From Xanthomonas arboricola (lineage in GTDB: Bacteria; Pseudomonadota; Gammaproteobacteria; Xanthomonadales; Xanthomonadaceae): DNA of 64,000 bases. Of the stretch, positions 20,947 through 29,710 are shown in pieces (the first letter of the stretch is position 1; every line of letters begins with the position of its first letter). Under the pieces are notes generated by a model, which had not been told where the DNA came from, searched no databases, and saw only the letters and a program-made list of their open reading frames with translations. Location: positions 1,014,683 through 1,078,682 of the forward strand of contig NZ_MIGY01000002.1 of the NCBI RefSeq assembly GCF_002940665.1, given 5' to 3'. Position numbers and translations under genes: made by a program.

Positions 20947-23187
20947 ATGAGCGAACAACTTCCCCTGCTGATCGAACTGGGCACCGAAGAGCTGCCGGTC
21001 AAGGCGCTGCCGGGTCTGGCGCAGGCTTTCTTCGATGGCGTGCTGCACGGTCTGGAAAAGCGCGGCGTCGCGGTCACCCGTGGCGATGCCAAGCCGCTGT
21101 CCACGCCGCGCCGCCTGGCGGTGCTGCTGCCGGGCGTGGCCACCGAGCAACCCGAGCAGCGCTCGGAAGTGCTGGGGCCGTATCTCAACATCGCGCTGGA
21201 TGCCGAGGGCAAGCCGACCAAGGCGCTGGCCGGTTTCGCGGCCAAGGCCGGGATCGACTGGACCGCGCTGGAGCGCACCAGCGACGCCAAGGGCGAGCGC
21301 TTCGTGCACCGCGCGGTGACGCCGGGCGCGCGCACCGCCGACCTGCTGCCCGACATCCTGCGCGAGGCGATCGCCGCGATGCCGATCCCCAAGCCGATGC
21401 GCTGGGGCGCGCACGAATACGCCTTTGCGCGGCCGGTGCAGTGGCTGGTGCTGCTGTTCGGCGACAGCGTGGTTCCGGCCGAGCTGCTGGGCGTGCGCGG
21501 CGATCGCCTCAGCCGCGGGCACCGTTTCATGCATCAGGGCGAGGTGTCGCTGGCGGCACCGGGCGATTACATCGAGGCCTTGCGCGCGGCGCATGTGCTG
21601 GTGGATGCGGACGCACGCCGTGCGCGCATCGTCGAAGAGGTCGAAGCCGCCGCCAGGCAGGCCGGCGGCAGTGCGCGCATCAGCGACGACAACCTGGAGC
21701 AGGTGGTCAACCTGGTCGAATGGCCGTCGGCGGTGCTGTGCAGCTTCGAGCACGACTTCCTGGCGGTGCCGCAGGAAGCGCTGATCGAAACCATGGAGAT
21801 CAACCAGAAATTCTTCCCGGTGCTGGACGACGGCGGCAAGCTGACCGAGCAGTTCATCGGCATCGCCAATATCGCCTCCAAGGACGTGGCCGAAGTCGCC
21901 AAGGGCTACGAGCGGGTGATCCGTCCGCGTTTTGCCGATGCCAAGTTCTTCTTCGACGAAGACCTCAAGCAGGGCCTGGAGGCGATGGGCGCCGGTCTGG
22001 CCAGCGTCACCTATCAGGCCAAGCTGGGCACGGTGGCCGACAAGGTCGCGCGCGTGGCGGCGCTGGCCGAAGCGATCGCGCCGCAAGTGGGCGCCGATCC
22101 GGCGCAGGCGCGTCGCGCCGCGGACTTGGCCAAGAACGACCTGCAGTCGCGCATGGTCAATGAATTCCCGGAGCTGCAGGGCATTGCCGGGCGCCATTAC
22201 GCCAAGGCTGCCAACGAGCCCAGCGAGATTGCGCTGGCGATCGACGAGGCCTACCAGCCGCGCTTTGCCGGCGACGACGTCGCACTGTCGCCGTTGGGCA
22301 AGGTACTGGCGATTGCCGAACGATTGGATACGTTGGCTGGCGGCTTTGCGGCCGGTCTGAAGCCGACCGGCAACAAGGATCCGTTTGCGTTGCGGCGTAA
22401 TGCGTTGGGGTTGGCGCGGACGGTGATTGAGTCGGGGTTTGATCTGGATTTGAAAAAGCTGCTTGTAGAGGCTAGAAATCAGATCAATGTCCAAGCAAGT
22501 GCCAGACAATTGCTTAAAACAGAAACTGCGATCACCAAGGCAAAGGATGCTGGTGCTGCTTTGCCGCCATCTGTTGAAAAAGAAGCACATAACACGTTGG
22601 CGCAGGCGGGTCAGGATGCAGAGATTTTCGACTTCATCCTCGACCGCCTACGCGGCTACTACGCAGACAAGGGCGTGCCTGCCACGCACTTCAATGCGGT
22701 TGCCGCCTTGTTCTCGGTCGCGCCCGAAGGCGCTCCTGCAGCGCTCGGCGTAGGAGCGCACCTGGGCGCGACCCACGGCTCCCTCTACGACTTCGACCGC
22801 CGCATCGACGCGATCGGCATCTTCGCCACGCTGCCCGAAGCCGAAGCCCTGGCCGCAGCCAACAAGCGCATCCGCAACATCCTGCGCAAGGTCGACGACG
22901 AGATCCCCCGCGATATCGACACCAGCCTGCTGCGCGAACCGGCCGAGGAGGCCCTGGCCGAAGCGGTGGAAGCGGCCATCGGCGATACCGGCGATGCGCT
23001 GCACCGGCACGACTACGTCGCCGTGCTCGCACGCCTGGCGCGGTTGCGCCCGCAGGTGGACGCGTTCTTCGACGGGGTAATGGTCAACGCCGAGGACGCG
23101 CAACTGCGCGCCAATCGCCTGGCCCTACTGAAAAAGCTCGGCGACCGCCTCGGCAGCGTCGCCGCCATCGAGCATCTGTCCAGCTGA
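20947..23187 (+). CDS. glyS: Glycyl-tRNA synthetase beta subunit, with in-frame insertions
   Basis: GlyS is the tRNA-recognising beta chain. Its N-terminus ([22 protein letters not shown]) and the HD-like block ([36 protein letters not shown]) are clear. At 746 residues it is longer than E. coli GlyS (about 689). Two parts explain this: an AT-richer segment around 22459-22615 with codon use unlike its surroundings, and about 22 residues (roughly 22716-22784) encoded by a REP arm at 22750-22772 reading [11 protein letters not shown]. Both keep frame and the conserved [12 protein letters not shown] block follows, so the enzyme is probably functional. The stop overlaps the next start by one base. 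Confidence 0.92.
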   Translation: MSEQLPLLIELGTEELPVKALPGLAQAFFDGVLHGLEKRGVAVTRGDAKPLSTPRRLAVLLPGVATEQPEQRSEVLGPYLNIALDAEGKPTKALAGFAAKAGIDWTALERTSDAKGERFVHRAVTPGARTADLLPDILREAIAAMPIPKPMRWGAHEYAFARPVQWLVLLFGDSVVPAELLGVRGDRLSRGHRFMHQGEVSLAAPGDYIEALRAAHVLVDADARRARIVEEVEAAARQAGGSARISDDNLEQVVNLVEWPSAVLCSFEHDFLAVPQEALIETMEINQKFFPVLDDGGKLTEQFIGIANIASKDVAEVAKGYERVIRPRFADAKFFFDEDLKQGLEAMGAGLASVTYQAKLGTVADKVARVAALAEAIAPQVGADPAQARRAADLAKNDLQSRMVNEFPELQGIAGRHYAKAANEPSEIALAIDEAYQPRFAGDDVALSPLGKVLAIAERLDTLAGGFAAGLKPTGNKDPFALRRNALGLARTVIESGFDLDLKKLLVEARNQINVQASARQLLKTETAITKAKDAGAALPPSVEKEAHNTLAQAGQDAEIFDFILDRLRGYYADKGVPATHFNAVAALFSVAPEGAPAALGVGAHLGATHGSLYDFDRRIDAIGIFATLPEAEALAAANKRIRNILRKVDDEIPRDIDTSLLREPAEEALAEAVEAAIGDTGDALHRHDYVAVLARLARLRPQVDAFFDGVMVNAEDAQLRANRLALLKKLGDRLGSVAAIEHLSS
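22750..22772 (+). repeat. REP half-element inside the glyS coding sequence
   Basis: GTAGGAGCGCACCTGGGCGC and the following bases equal the conserved arm of the REP hairpin at 15488-15556. Only one arm is present here and it is translated in frame. Confidence 0.9.
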
Positions 23188-24776
23188 TGGCCGCGTCCGC
23201 CGGCGCGGTGCACTGGCAGACCGCGCAGGCCGCGTTGGCACGCCGCGACCTGGGTGTGGCGGCGTCTGCGTTGCAGGCGCTGCTGGACGTGGAGCCGGCG
23301 CATGTGTCGGCCCGCGTGCTGCTGGCCGGCACCGTGCTGGCCAATGGCAGGATGCGCGAGGCGGTTGTGCAGCTGCGGCTGGCCGCAGGCGATCTCGGCG
23401 ACGATGTGGCGATGCGTTGCCGCGTGGCGCAGGCCTTGTTGCGTGTCGGCGAGCATCGCGCACTGCATGCCTTGCTGCGGCACCCATCGGTGACGCAGTG
23501 CCAGGACGGCGCGACCTTGGCCTTGCTCGCGCACGTGCATCAGTCGCTGGGCGAACATGGCGACGCACTGGCGATGATGCAGCGTGCGCAGGCGTGCGGA
23601 TTCGATGGGCCGGATTTCCGGTTTTTTTTAGCGGTGCAGTTGCAATTCAATGGTCGCCTCGACGAAGCGGCGCAGGCGCTGGAGCATGCGCTGGCGCACA
23701 CGCCCGGCTATGGCCGCGCGGCGTTGACGCGTGCGCGCCTGCGCCGGCAGAGCGCCAGCAGCAACCATGTCGCGCAACTGCGTCGGCAGCTGCAGCTCGC
23801 CAAGCCCGACAGCGAAGATCGCGCCGGGCTGGCGTTCGCGCTGTACAAGGAGCTGGAAGACCTTGGTCAGACCGATGCCGCCTGGGACGCGCTACAGCAT
23901 GGCAACGCGGTGATGCATGCGCGCCTGCGTCACGATGCCGACGCCGAGGCGGCGCTGTACGCGCAGCTGGGTGCGTTGGCCGACCAGGGCCTGTTCGCCG
24001 CGCAGCAAGCCGCTGCCGCGCACGGGCCGCAACCGATCTTCGTGCTCGGTTTGCCGCGCTCGGGCACCACGGTGCTGGAGCGGATGCTGGGCAATCATTC
24101 TCAGGTGGTGTCGGCTGGCGAGTTGAGCGACTTCGGCCATCAACTGCGTTGGGGCGCCGATCAGGCCGGTCGTAGCCTGCTGGATGCGCATCTGCTGCAG
24201 GCGCTGCCGACGCTGGACTACGCGCAGATCGGCGCGCGTTACCTGGAACAGACGCAATGGCGGGCCGGATCGGCACGCTGGTACATCGACAAGTTACCGG
24301 CCAACGCAGTGGCGATCGGCGCGATCGCGCGCGCCCTGCCGGGGGCATTGATCGTGCACCTGGTACGCGAGCCGATGGCGGTGTGCTTCTCCAATTACCG
24401 CGCGCTGTTCGGCGACTCCTACGCCTACAGCTACGACCTGCGTACGCTGGCGCGCCACTATCAGGCCTATCATGGCTTGATGGCGCAGTGGCGCGCGGCA
24501 TTACCGGGCCGGGTGATCGATGTGGACTATGCGCAGATGGTGCGCGATCCATCCACGGTGTTGCAGCAGTTGATGGCGCGCTGTGGGCTGCAGATCGAGC
24601 CCGGGCAGAGCGATATCACCCGCAATGCGGCCGCGTCGGCCACGCTGAGCAGCGTGCAGGTGCGCGAAGGCGTGCATGGGCGCAACGTGGAAGAGTGGCG
24701 GCGCTATGCCACGCAGCTGGAACCGCTGCGGCAGGCCTTGTTGCATGCCGGCCTGATCCAGACCGACGCACGCTGA
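23187..24776 (+). CDS. TPR-repeat sulfotransferase
   Basis: The N-terminal 250 residues are helical TPR-like repeats (for example ARRDLGVAASALQALLDVEPAH). From about 285 a sulfotransferase domain begins with the PAPS 5'-phosphosulfate loop PIFVLGLPRSGTTVLERML, and continues with VHLVREPMAVCFSNYR (3'-phosphate binding). The architecture matches bacterial tetratricopeptide sulfotransferases; the acceptor is unknown. Start ATG 23187 shares one base with the glyS stop, so it is translationally coupled to a housekeeping gene with no obvious functional link. The likely location is the cytoplasm. Confidence 0.8.
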   Translation: MAASAGAVHWQTAQAALARRDLGVAASALQALLDVEPAHVSARVLLAGTVLANGRMREAVVQLRLAAGDLGDDVAMRCRVAQALLRVGEHRALHALLRHPSVTQCQDGATLALLAHVHQSLGEHGDALAMMQRAQACGFDGPDFRFFLAVQLQFNGRLDEAAQALEHALAHTPGYGRAALTRARLRRQSASSNHVAQLRRQLQLAKPDSEDRAGLAFALYKELEDLGQTDAAWDALQHGNAVMHARLRHDADAEAALYAQLGALADQGLFAAQQAAAAHGPQPIFVLGLPRSGTTVLERMLGNHSQVVSAGELSDFGHQLRWGADQAGRSLLDAHLLQALPTLDYAQIGARYLEQTQWRAGSARWYIDKLPANAVAIGAIARALPGALIVHLVREPMAVCFSNYRALFGDSYAYSYDLRTLARHYQAYHGLMAQWRAALPGRVIDVDYAQMVRDPSTVLQQLMARCGLQIEPGQSDITRNAAASATLSSVQVREGVHGRNVEEWRRYATQLEPLRQALLHAGLIQTDAR

Positions 24777-24948
24777 CAACGGCCAGCGGAACGACGCGGG
24801 CACGCCGCCGCGACGCATGCAGTGTGCCCACAAGCGAAGTGCCTGCGTATCGCCCGCTTCGTCTGCGCACCTTTTCGGCTACTCCAAGTTCGCCTACTCG
24901 CGGCAGCGCGGACCCCGACCGCTCGATCCAAAATACTTGTCCTGGAAA

Positions 24949-24980
24949 TGCCGGCGGCAGCCCCATGGCTGCCGCCGGCA
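24949..24980. terminator. Strong hairpin between convergent genes
   Basis: Two perfect 14-base arms (TGCCGGCGGCAGCC and its complement) enclose a CCAT loop. The hairpin lies between the sulfotransferase stop and the convergent receptor stop, 18 bases beyond the latter, and has a TTTCC tract on the minus-strand side. I read it as a bidirectional terminator. Confidence 0.7.
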
Positions 24981-24998
24981 GATACCGCCTGTGCTGAC

Positions 24999-27749
24999 TC
25001 AGTGCGCGCCGAAACGCCAGTTGAGCTCCAGCATGTAGGACCGCCCGTAACCGGTGTAGTTGAAGATGTTGTAGTACGGATAGCTGGTGTAGGTGCGGTC
25101 GCGCGGCGGCCGGGTGTCGGCCAGGTTGTTGACCGTGGCGGTCAGCGAGATGTCGTCGTTGACCGCGTAGTCCAGCGTGGCATTGAGCGTGGTCCACGCA
25201 CCGACCTTGCGTGCACCTTCCACCGCATAGCCATCGGTGCTCTGCTGTGCGGTGAAGTTGGGCGTACGTCCGTAACGCTGGCCGAACAAGGTGGTGGTCC
25301 ACGCATCCTTCTGCCAGGTGATCGAGGCATTGGTGATGCTGCGGAACTCGGAAGAGAAGAATGGCTCGCTCAGCAGGTCGCGCACCGGGTCTTGCGGGAA
25401 CTGCTGACTTTCATGCTTGAGCGTCAGGTTGTATTGCGCGTCGAACACAAACAGGCCCCAGGCGTCGGTAGCGAGGTTGTAGGTCGCCTTGGTCAGCACG
25501 CCGGAGATTTCCTCGTTGGAAATATTGACCGGATTGATCCGGATGTTGCTCAGGCGATTGGGTACCGGCGCATCGGCGGCCGTGCGATCGATGCGCGACA
25601 GCACGTCGACGCAGGTCGGCGAGTTGATATCCAGCGCGCCGAGCCGGCAGGCCGATTCGTTCTGCAGCAAGGCATCGGTGCTCAGGTCGCTGACCTTGTC
25701 ATCGATCTTGATGTTGTAGTAATCGGCATTGACGCTGAAGCTTGCGCTCGGCGACCACACCACGCCGGCACCCCAGGACTTTGCGGTGATCGACTTCAGA
25801 TCCGCATTGCCGGACCGACGGCCCTGGATGCTGGTGCCGCCATAGGTGCAGTCGGCGATCGGCACGTTGGGTTCTTCGAGTGCGCAACGGTAGTAATCGT
25901 TGACGCCCTGGAAGAAACCGCTGTCGCCGGCGAACGAGAACGCCATGTCCGGTGCCTTGAACGCGGTGGCGTAGTTGCCGCGGAACAGCAGCGAATCGAT
26001 CGGACGGAATTCCAGCGCGGCCTTGTAGGTGAACTTGGAATCGCCGCCGCCGCCCTGGTTCTTGTAGTCGTCGTAACGGCCCGACAGATTGGCGGTCAAG
26101 GTGCTCAGGATCGGCACCCGCATTTCGAAGGCGGCCGCCCAGTTCTCGCGCTTGCCGCTGCCCTGGGTGCCGGTCAGCTGGTAGAAGTCGCCGGCGATCA
26201 CGCGTGGGTCGGTCGGGTTGGTCCAGTACTGATTACCGGCCTGTACCACAGCGGCGACGCCGACCGCACCGGCCGGCAGGTTGAACAACTCGGTGTTGGT
26301 CAGCTGCAGGTTGACGTTCTGGGTCCAGGTCCGGGACTTGGTGCGGATTTCGTCGTTGAAGCTGCGGTACTGCGCTGGCGTCAAGGCGCGATAGAAGTTG
26401 GCATCGTTGGGCGAATAGATCGGGTAGCCGTAGTACTCGCCCTGCGGAGCGCCAAGGAACTGTTCGCGGAAGAAATCTTCGATGCGGTCGGCCAGCGGCC
26501 ACTGCTGACGGCTTTCGATGCGATACTCCGAGCGTGCGTAGTAGGCATCGTAGGTCCAGTTGCTGGCACCCAGGCCGCCTTTCAGGCCAAGCGCGATGTT
26601 GTAGGAATCGGCAGTCTGGCGGTCGTTGTTGAAGTTTTGATTGCCGGTTTCTTCCGGCGCAAAGATGCGTTGATAGCTTTCGAGCTGCTGGCTGTCCTGA
26701 TTGTAGAAATAACCGCCGGTATCGGACGAGGTCTGCCAGAAGCGGGGTCCACTATTGACCTCGACCTTGGTGCGATTGAGCAGCACGGTCGAGTACAGCT
26801 CGACGTTGTCGTTGAAGGCATAGCTCAGGTTGGCATAGCCGCTGGCGCTGCGTTCCTTGTTGAGGATGCTGGCGTAGCCCGGCTCGGTGCGACTGCTGCA
26901 GAAATTGCCGCGGTTGGCACGGTTGTCGTACTGCACCGAGCCATTGAACAGCGGTCCCAATGCGGCGCAGTTTTGGGCGCCCGGGTCGATATAGGTGGTT
27001 GGCAGGTTATGCAAGGCAATGCGTGAGCCGTAACGCAGGGTCGGGTCCGGATTGTCGCTGGTGGAATCGAAATCGCGGCGCTGGTAGCCGTAGATCGGAT
27101 CCTGATTGTTGAGCTGCAGGCCCCACACGATGTTGGCTCCACCGATCTCGTTGCCGCCGGTGAGCTGAAAGCGCTGGTTGTTGCCGCCACCACCGTCGTA
27201 GGTGCCCATGCGGTAATTCATCTGCACGCCGTCCATGCGCTTTTTCAGAATGATGTTGACCACACCGGCGATTGCGCTGGAGCCGTAGATCGAGGACTGG
27301 TTGCCCGGCGCCACGTCGATGCGTTCGACCATGCCCACCGGCACGCTGGCCAGGTCGACGAAATTGCTCTGACCGTTGTAGAGCAGCGGGTAGTCGGCCA
27401 TCGGCCGGCCGTCGATCAGCACCAGGGTGAAGCCGGGATCCAGGCCGAGCAGGCTCAGCGATTTGGCGCCGGCGGTGAAGCCGCCACTGAACTGGCCATC
27501 CTGGACCGAGCCGGTGGCCATCGGTTGCGAGCGCAGCACGTCGTAGACGTCCTTGAAGCCGCGGCGCTGGATGTCCTGGGCGGTAATTGAAAACACCGGT
27601 GTCGCGGTTTCGACCTGGGACCGGGGGATTAACGACCCTGTCACCGTGACCTTGTCCAGTTGAGTCACTTCACCTGAATCCTGTGCCATCGCAAGCGATG
27701 GCATGGTCAGGGCGGTGCACACGGCGGTGACCAGCAAATGACGCTTCAT
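24999..27749 (-). CDS. TonB-dependent outer-membrane receptor
   Basis: The product begins with a signal peptide (MKRHLLVTAVCTALTMPSLAMAQ), then a plug domain (VETATPVFSITAQDIQRRG, GLDPGFTLVLIDGRPMADYP, SSIYGSSAIAGVVNIILKKRMDG) and a 22-strand barrel ending in an aromatic C-terminal strand (YMLELNWRFGAH). It imports a substrate across the outer membrane using TonB energy. The substrate cannot be read from the sequence; the large Asn/Tyr-rich loops resemble receptors for plant-derived or peptide ligands. I start at 27749, which has a GAGAGGTG site, not at the upstream ATG. It is divergent from tamA. Confidence 0.88.
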   Translation of the reverse strand: MKRHLLVTAVCTALTMPSLAMAQDSGEVTQLDKVTVTGSLIPRSQVETATPVFSITAQDIQRRGFKDVYDVLRSQPMATGSVQDGQFSGGFTAGAKSLSLLGLDPGFTLVLIDGRPMADYPLLYNGQSNFVDLASVPVGMVERIDVAPGNQSSIYGSSAIAGVVNIILKKRMDGVQMNYRMGTYDGGGGNNQRFQLTGGNEIGGANIVWGLQLNNQDPIYGYQRRDFDSTSDNPDPTLRYGSRIALHNLPTTYIDPGAQNCAALGPLFNGSVQYDNRANRGNFCSSRTEPGYASILNKERSASGYANLSYAFNDNVELYSTVLLNRTKVEVNSGPRFWQTSSDTGGYFYNQDSQQLESYQRIFAPEETGNQNFNNDRQTADSYNIALGLKGGLGASNWTYDAYYARSEYRIESRQQWPLADRIEDFFREQFLGAPQGEYYGYPIYSPNDANFYRALTPAQYRSFNDEIRTKSRTWTQNVNLQLTNTELFNLPAGAVGVAAVVQAGNQYWTNPTDPRVIAGDFYQLTGTQGSGKRENWAAAFEMRVPILSTLTANLSGRYDDYKNQGGGGDSKFTYKAALEFRPIDSLLFRGNYATAFKAPDMAFSFAGDSGFFQGVNDYYRCALEEPNVPIADCTYGGTSIQGRRSGNADLKSITAKSWGAGVVWSPSASFSVNADYYNIKIDDKVSDLSTDALLQNESACRLGALDINSPTCVDVLSRIDRTAADAPVPNRLSNIRINPVNISNEEISGVLTKATYNLATDAWGLFVFDAQYNLTLKHESQQFPQDPVRDLLSEPFFSSEFRSITNASITWQKDAWTTTLFGQRYGRTPNFTAQQSTDGYAVEGARKVGAWTTLNATLDYAVNDDISLTATVNNLADTRPPRDRTYTSYPYYNIFNYTGYGRSYMLELNWRFGAH

Positions 27750-27816
27750 GAAACGCACCTCTCTCTCCAAAGGTATGAACGGGCGCGCGGCAATTGGGGG
27801 GCCACACGCAATGGGT

Positions 27817-27833
27817 GTCAACGAAACGTTAAC
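27817..27833. promoter_or_regulatory. Operator-like imperfect palindrome between receptor gene and tamA
   Basis: GTCAACGAAACGTTAAC is a 17-base inverted repeat with one mismatch and an AAA centre, about 68 bases upstream of the receptor start. It is the size of LacI/TetR-family sites. No regulator gene is adjacent, so this is only a candidate. Confidence 0.3.
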
Positions 27834-27928
27834 AACGTGCCGACTGTACCGAGTTCTGTCCGATGCCGTATAGGCGTGCTTCTTCAGTTTTTTTGGCCCT
27901 TCACGCCCAGGCTAGGTATCCTTGGGCG

Positions 27929-29710
27929 ATGCTTAAAGCCGCGTTTGCTCTCTCCCTGCTGTGCACCCTGTTCGTTCCGCTGCAAGCGGTTGCCCGGGCG
28001 ACCATCGATAAGATCGAAATCAAGGGCTTGGACGACGACGCCGATGCCGAGATGATCGAGAACATCGAGGTCTCCCTGTCTCTGTATGAGGCCGTCGGCA
28101 AGGAGCAGGGCGAGTCGCGACTGGAGTATCTGCTGGCGCAGGCCGAACGGCAGACGCGCGAAGCACTGGAACCGTTCGGCTATTACTCGCCGACCATCGA
28201 TCTGGCCGCGCCGCGCACCGGCGACAAGGTGACGGTGGTGATCACCGTGGAGCGCGGCGAGCCGGTACGCGTGCGGCAGTCGCACATCTCCATCACCGGC
28301 TGGGCCGAGCAGGACCGTTACCTGGGCCAGGATCTCAAGCAGTTCGAACCGCGCGAAGGCCAGGTCTTCAGCCACCCGCAATACGAAGCGAGCAAGGTGC
28401 GCATCACCCGCCGGCTGGCCGAGCGCGGTTACTTCGATGCCGACTTCACCCAGCGCCGCGTCGCGGTGACGCGCGCCGAGCACGCCGCCGATATCGATCT
28501 GAACTGGGACAGCGGCCGCCGCTACGACATGGGCAAGGTGCGCTTCGACTACGACTATTTCCGTCCCGGCCTGTTCGAGCCGTTGGTGTATTGGGACGAG
28601 GGCAGCTACTACCACGAAGGCAAGCTGGATCGCCTGCGCGAGTCGCTGACCAAGCTGGATTACTTCAGCACGATCGATATCCAGCCCAAGCCGGAAGAAG
28701 CCGACGACCAGGGTCGGGTGCCGGTGGATGTGAAGCTCACCCGCGCCAAGCGCACCGTCTACACCTCCGGCTTGAGCTACGGCAGCGAGAGCGGCGCCGG
28801 TGTGCGTGGCGGCGTGGAGCGGCGCTACGTCAATTCGCGCGGCCACAAGATGGACACCCAGCTGGATTACGCGCAGAACCGCAAGAGCCTGACCACCAGT
28901 TACCGCGTGCCGGCATTCCGCTGGCTGGATGGCTGGTACACCGCGTCGGCGCGGCTCTATGACGAGCAGACCGACTACATCGACCTGCGCAACGTCAAAC
29001 TCACTGGCAGCCGCAGCGGCCAGATCAACGAGCGCTGGAGTGCGATCGCCTCGATCAATGCCCTGCGCGAGCGCTGGCGGTTCAGCAGCGGCAGCGATTT
29101 CACCGATGCGGTCTACGAGACCTCCACGCTGATCTATCCACAGTTGCAGGTCAATTACGTCAATGTCGACGACCGCCTGTTCCCGCGCAGCGGCGTGTCC
29201 GGGCAGGCATTCATCCGCGGCGGTGCCGAAGGCGCCGGCTCGGATACCAATTTCGGCCAGCTCTACGGCCAGCTGCGCTGGTTCCTGGGGGCCGGCGACA
29301 ACGGCCGGGTGATCCTGCGTGGCGAAGGCGGGACCACCTGGACCAGCGACCTGGTGGCGATGCCGCCGAGCCTGCGCTTCTTTGCCGGCGGCGCCAACAG
29401 CATCCGCGGCTATGCCTTCCGCGAAGTCGGCCCGCGCACCCCCAAGCCGGACGAATTCGCCCTCGGTGCCAAGCACGTGGTCACTGCCAGCGCCGAGTAC
29501 GAGCATTACCTCAAGGGCGGCCCCTGGGGCGGCGCGGTGTTCGTGGATAGCGGCAGCGCCTTCGACGACACGCCCGACTGGCACACCGGTATCGGCTTCG
29601 GCCTGCGCTGGCGCTCGCCGGTGGGCCCGGTGCGCGTGGACATCGCGCACGGCCTGAACGACCCCGACTCCCAGTTCCAGCTCTACATCGATATCGGGGC
29701 CAACCTGTGA
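27929..29710 (+). CDS. tamA: TamA, outer-membrane assembly factor (Omp85 family)
   Basis: TamA pairs with TamB to insert outer-membrane proteins and to support envelope lipid homeostasis. After a signal peptide (MLKAAFALSLLCTLFVPLQAVA) come POTRA domains (to about residue 265, including VTVVITVERGEPVRV and FSHPQYEASKVRITRRLAERGYFDADF) and an Omp85 barrel with the RFFAGGANSIRGYAF motif and the closing GLRWRSPVGPVRVDIAHGL. I chose the ATG at 27929 because the upstream ATG at 27863 lacks a signal peptide. The stop overlaps the tamB GTG start. Confidence 0.92.
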   Translation: MLKAAFALSLLCTLFVPLQAVARATIDKIEIKGLDDDADAEMIENIEVSLSLYEAVGKEQGESRLEYLLAQAERQTREALEPFGYYSPTIDLAAPRTGDKVTVVITVERGEPVRVRQSHISITGWAEQDRYLGQDLKQFEPREGQVFSHPQYEASKVRITRRLAERGYFDADFTQRRVAVTRAEHAADIDLNWDSGRRYDMGKVRFDYDYFRPGLFEPLVYWDEGSYYHEGKLDRLRESLTKLDYFSTIDIQPKPEEADDQGRVPVDVKLTRAKRTVYTSGLSYGSESGAGVRGGVERRYVNSRGHKMDTQLDYAQNRKSLTTSYRVPAFRWLDGWYTASARLYDEQTDYIDLRNVKLTGSRSGQINERWSAIASINALRERWRFSSGSDFTDAVYETSTLIYPQLQVNYVNVDDRLFPRSGVSGQAFIRGGAEGAGSDTNFGQLYGQLRWFLGAGDNGRVILRGEGGTTWTSDLVAMPPSLRFFAGGANSIRGYAFREVGPRTPKPDEFALGAKHVVTASAEYEHYLKGGPWGGAVFVDSGSAFDDTPDWHTGIGFGLRWRSPVGPVRVDIAHGLNDPDSQFQLYIDIGANL

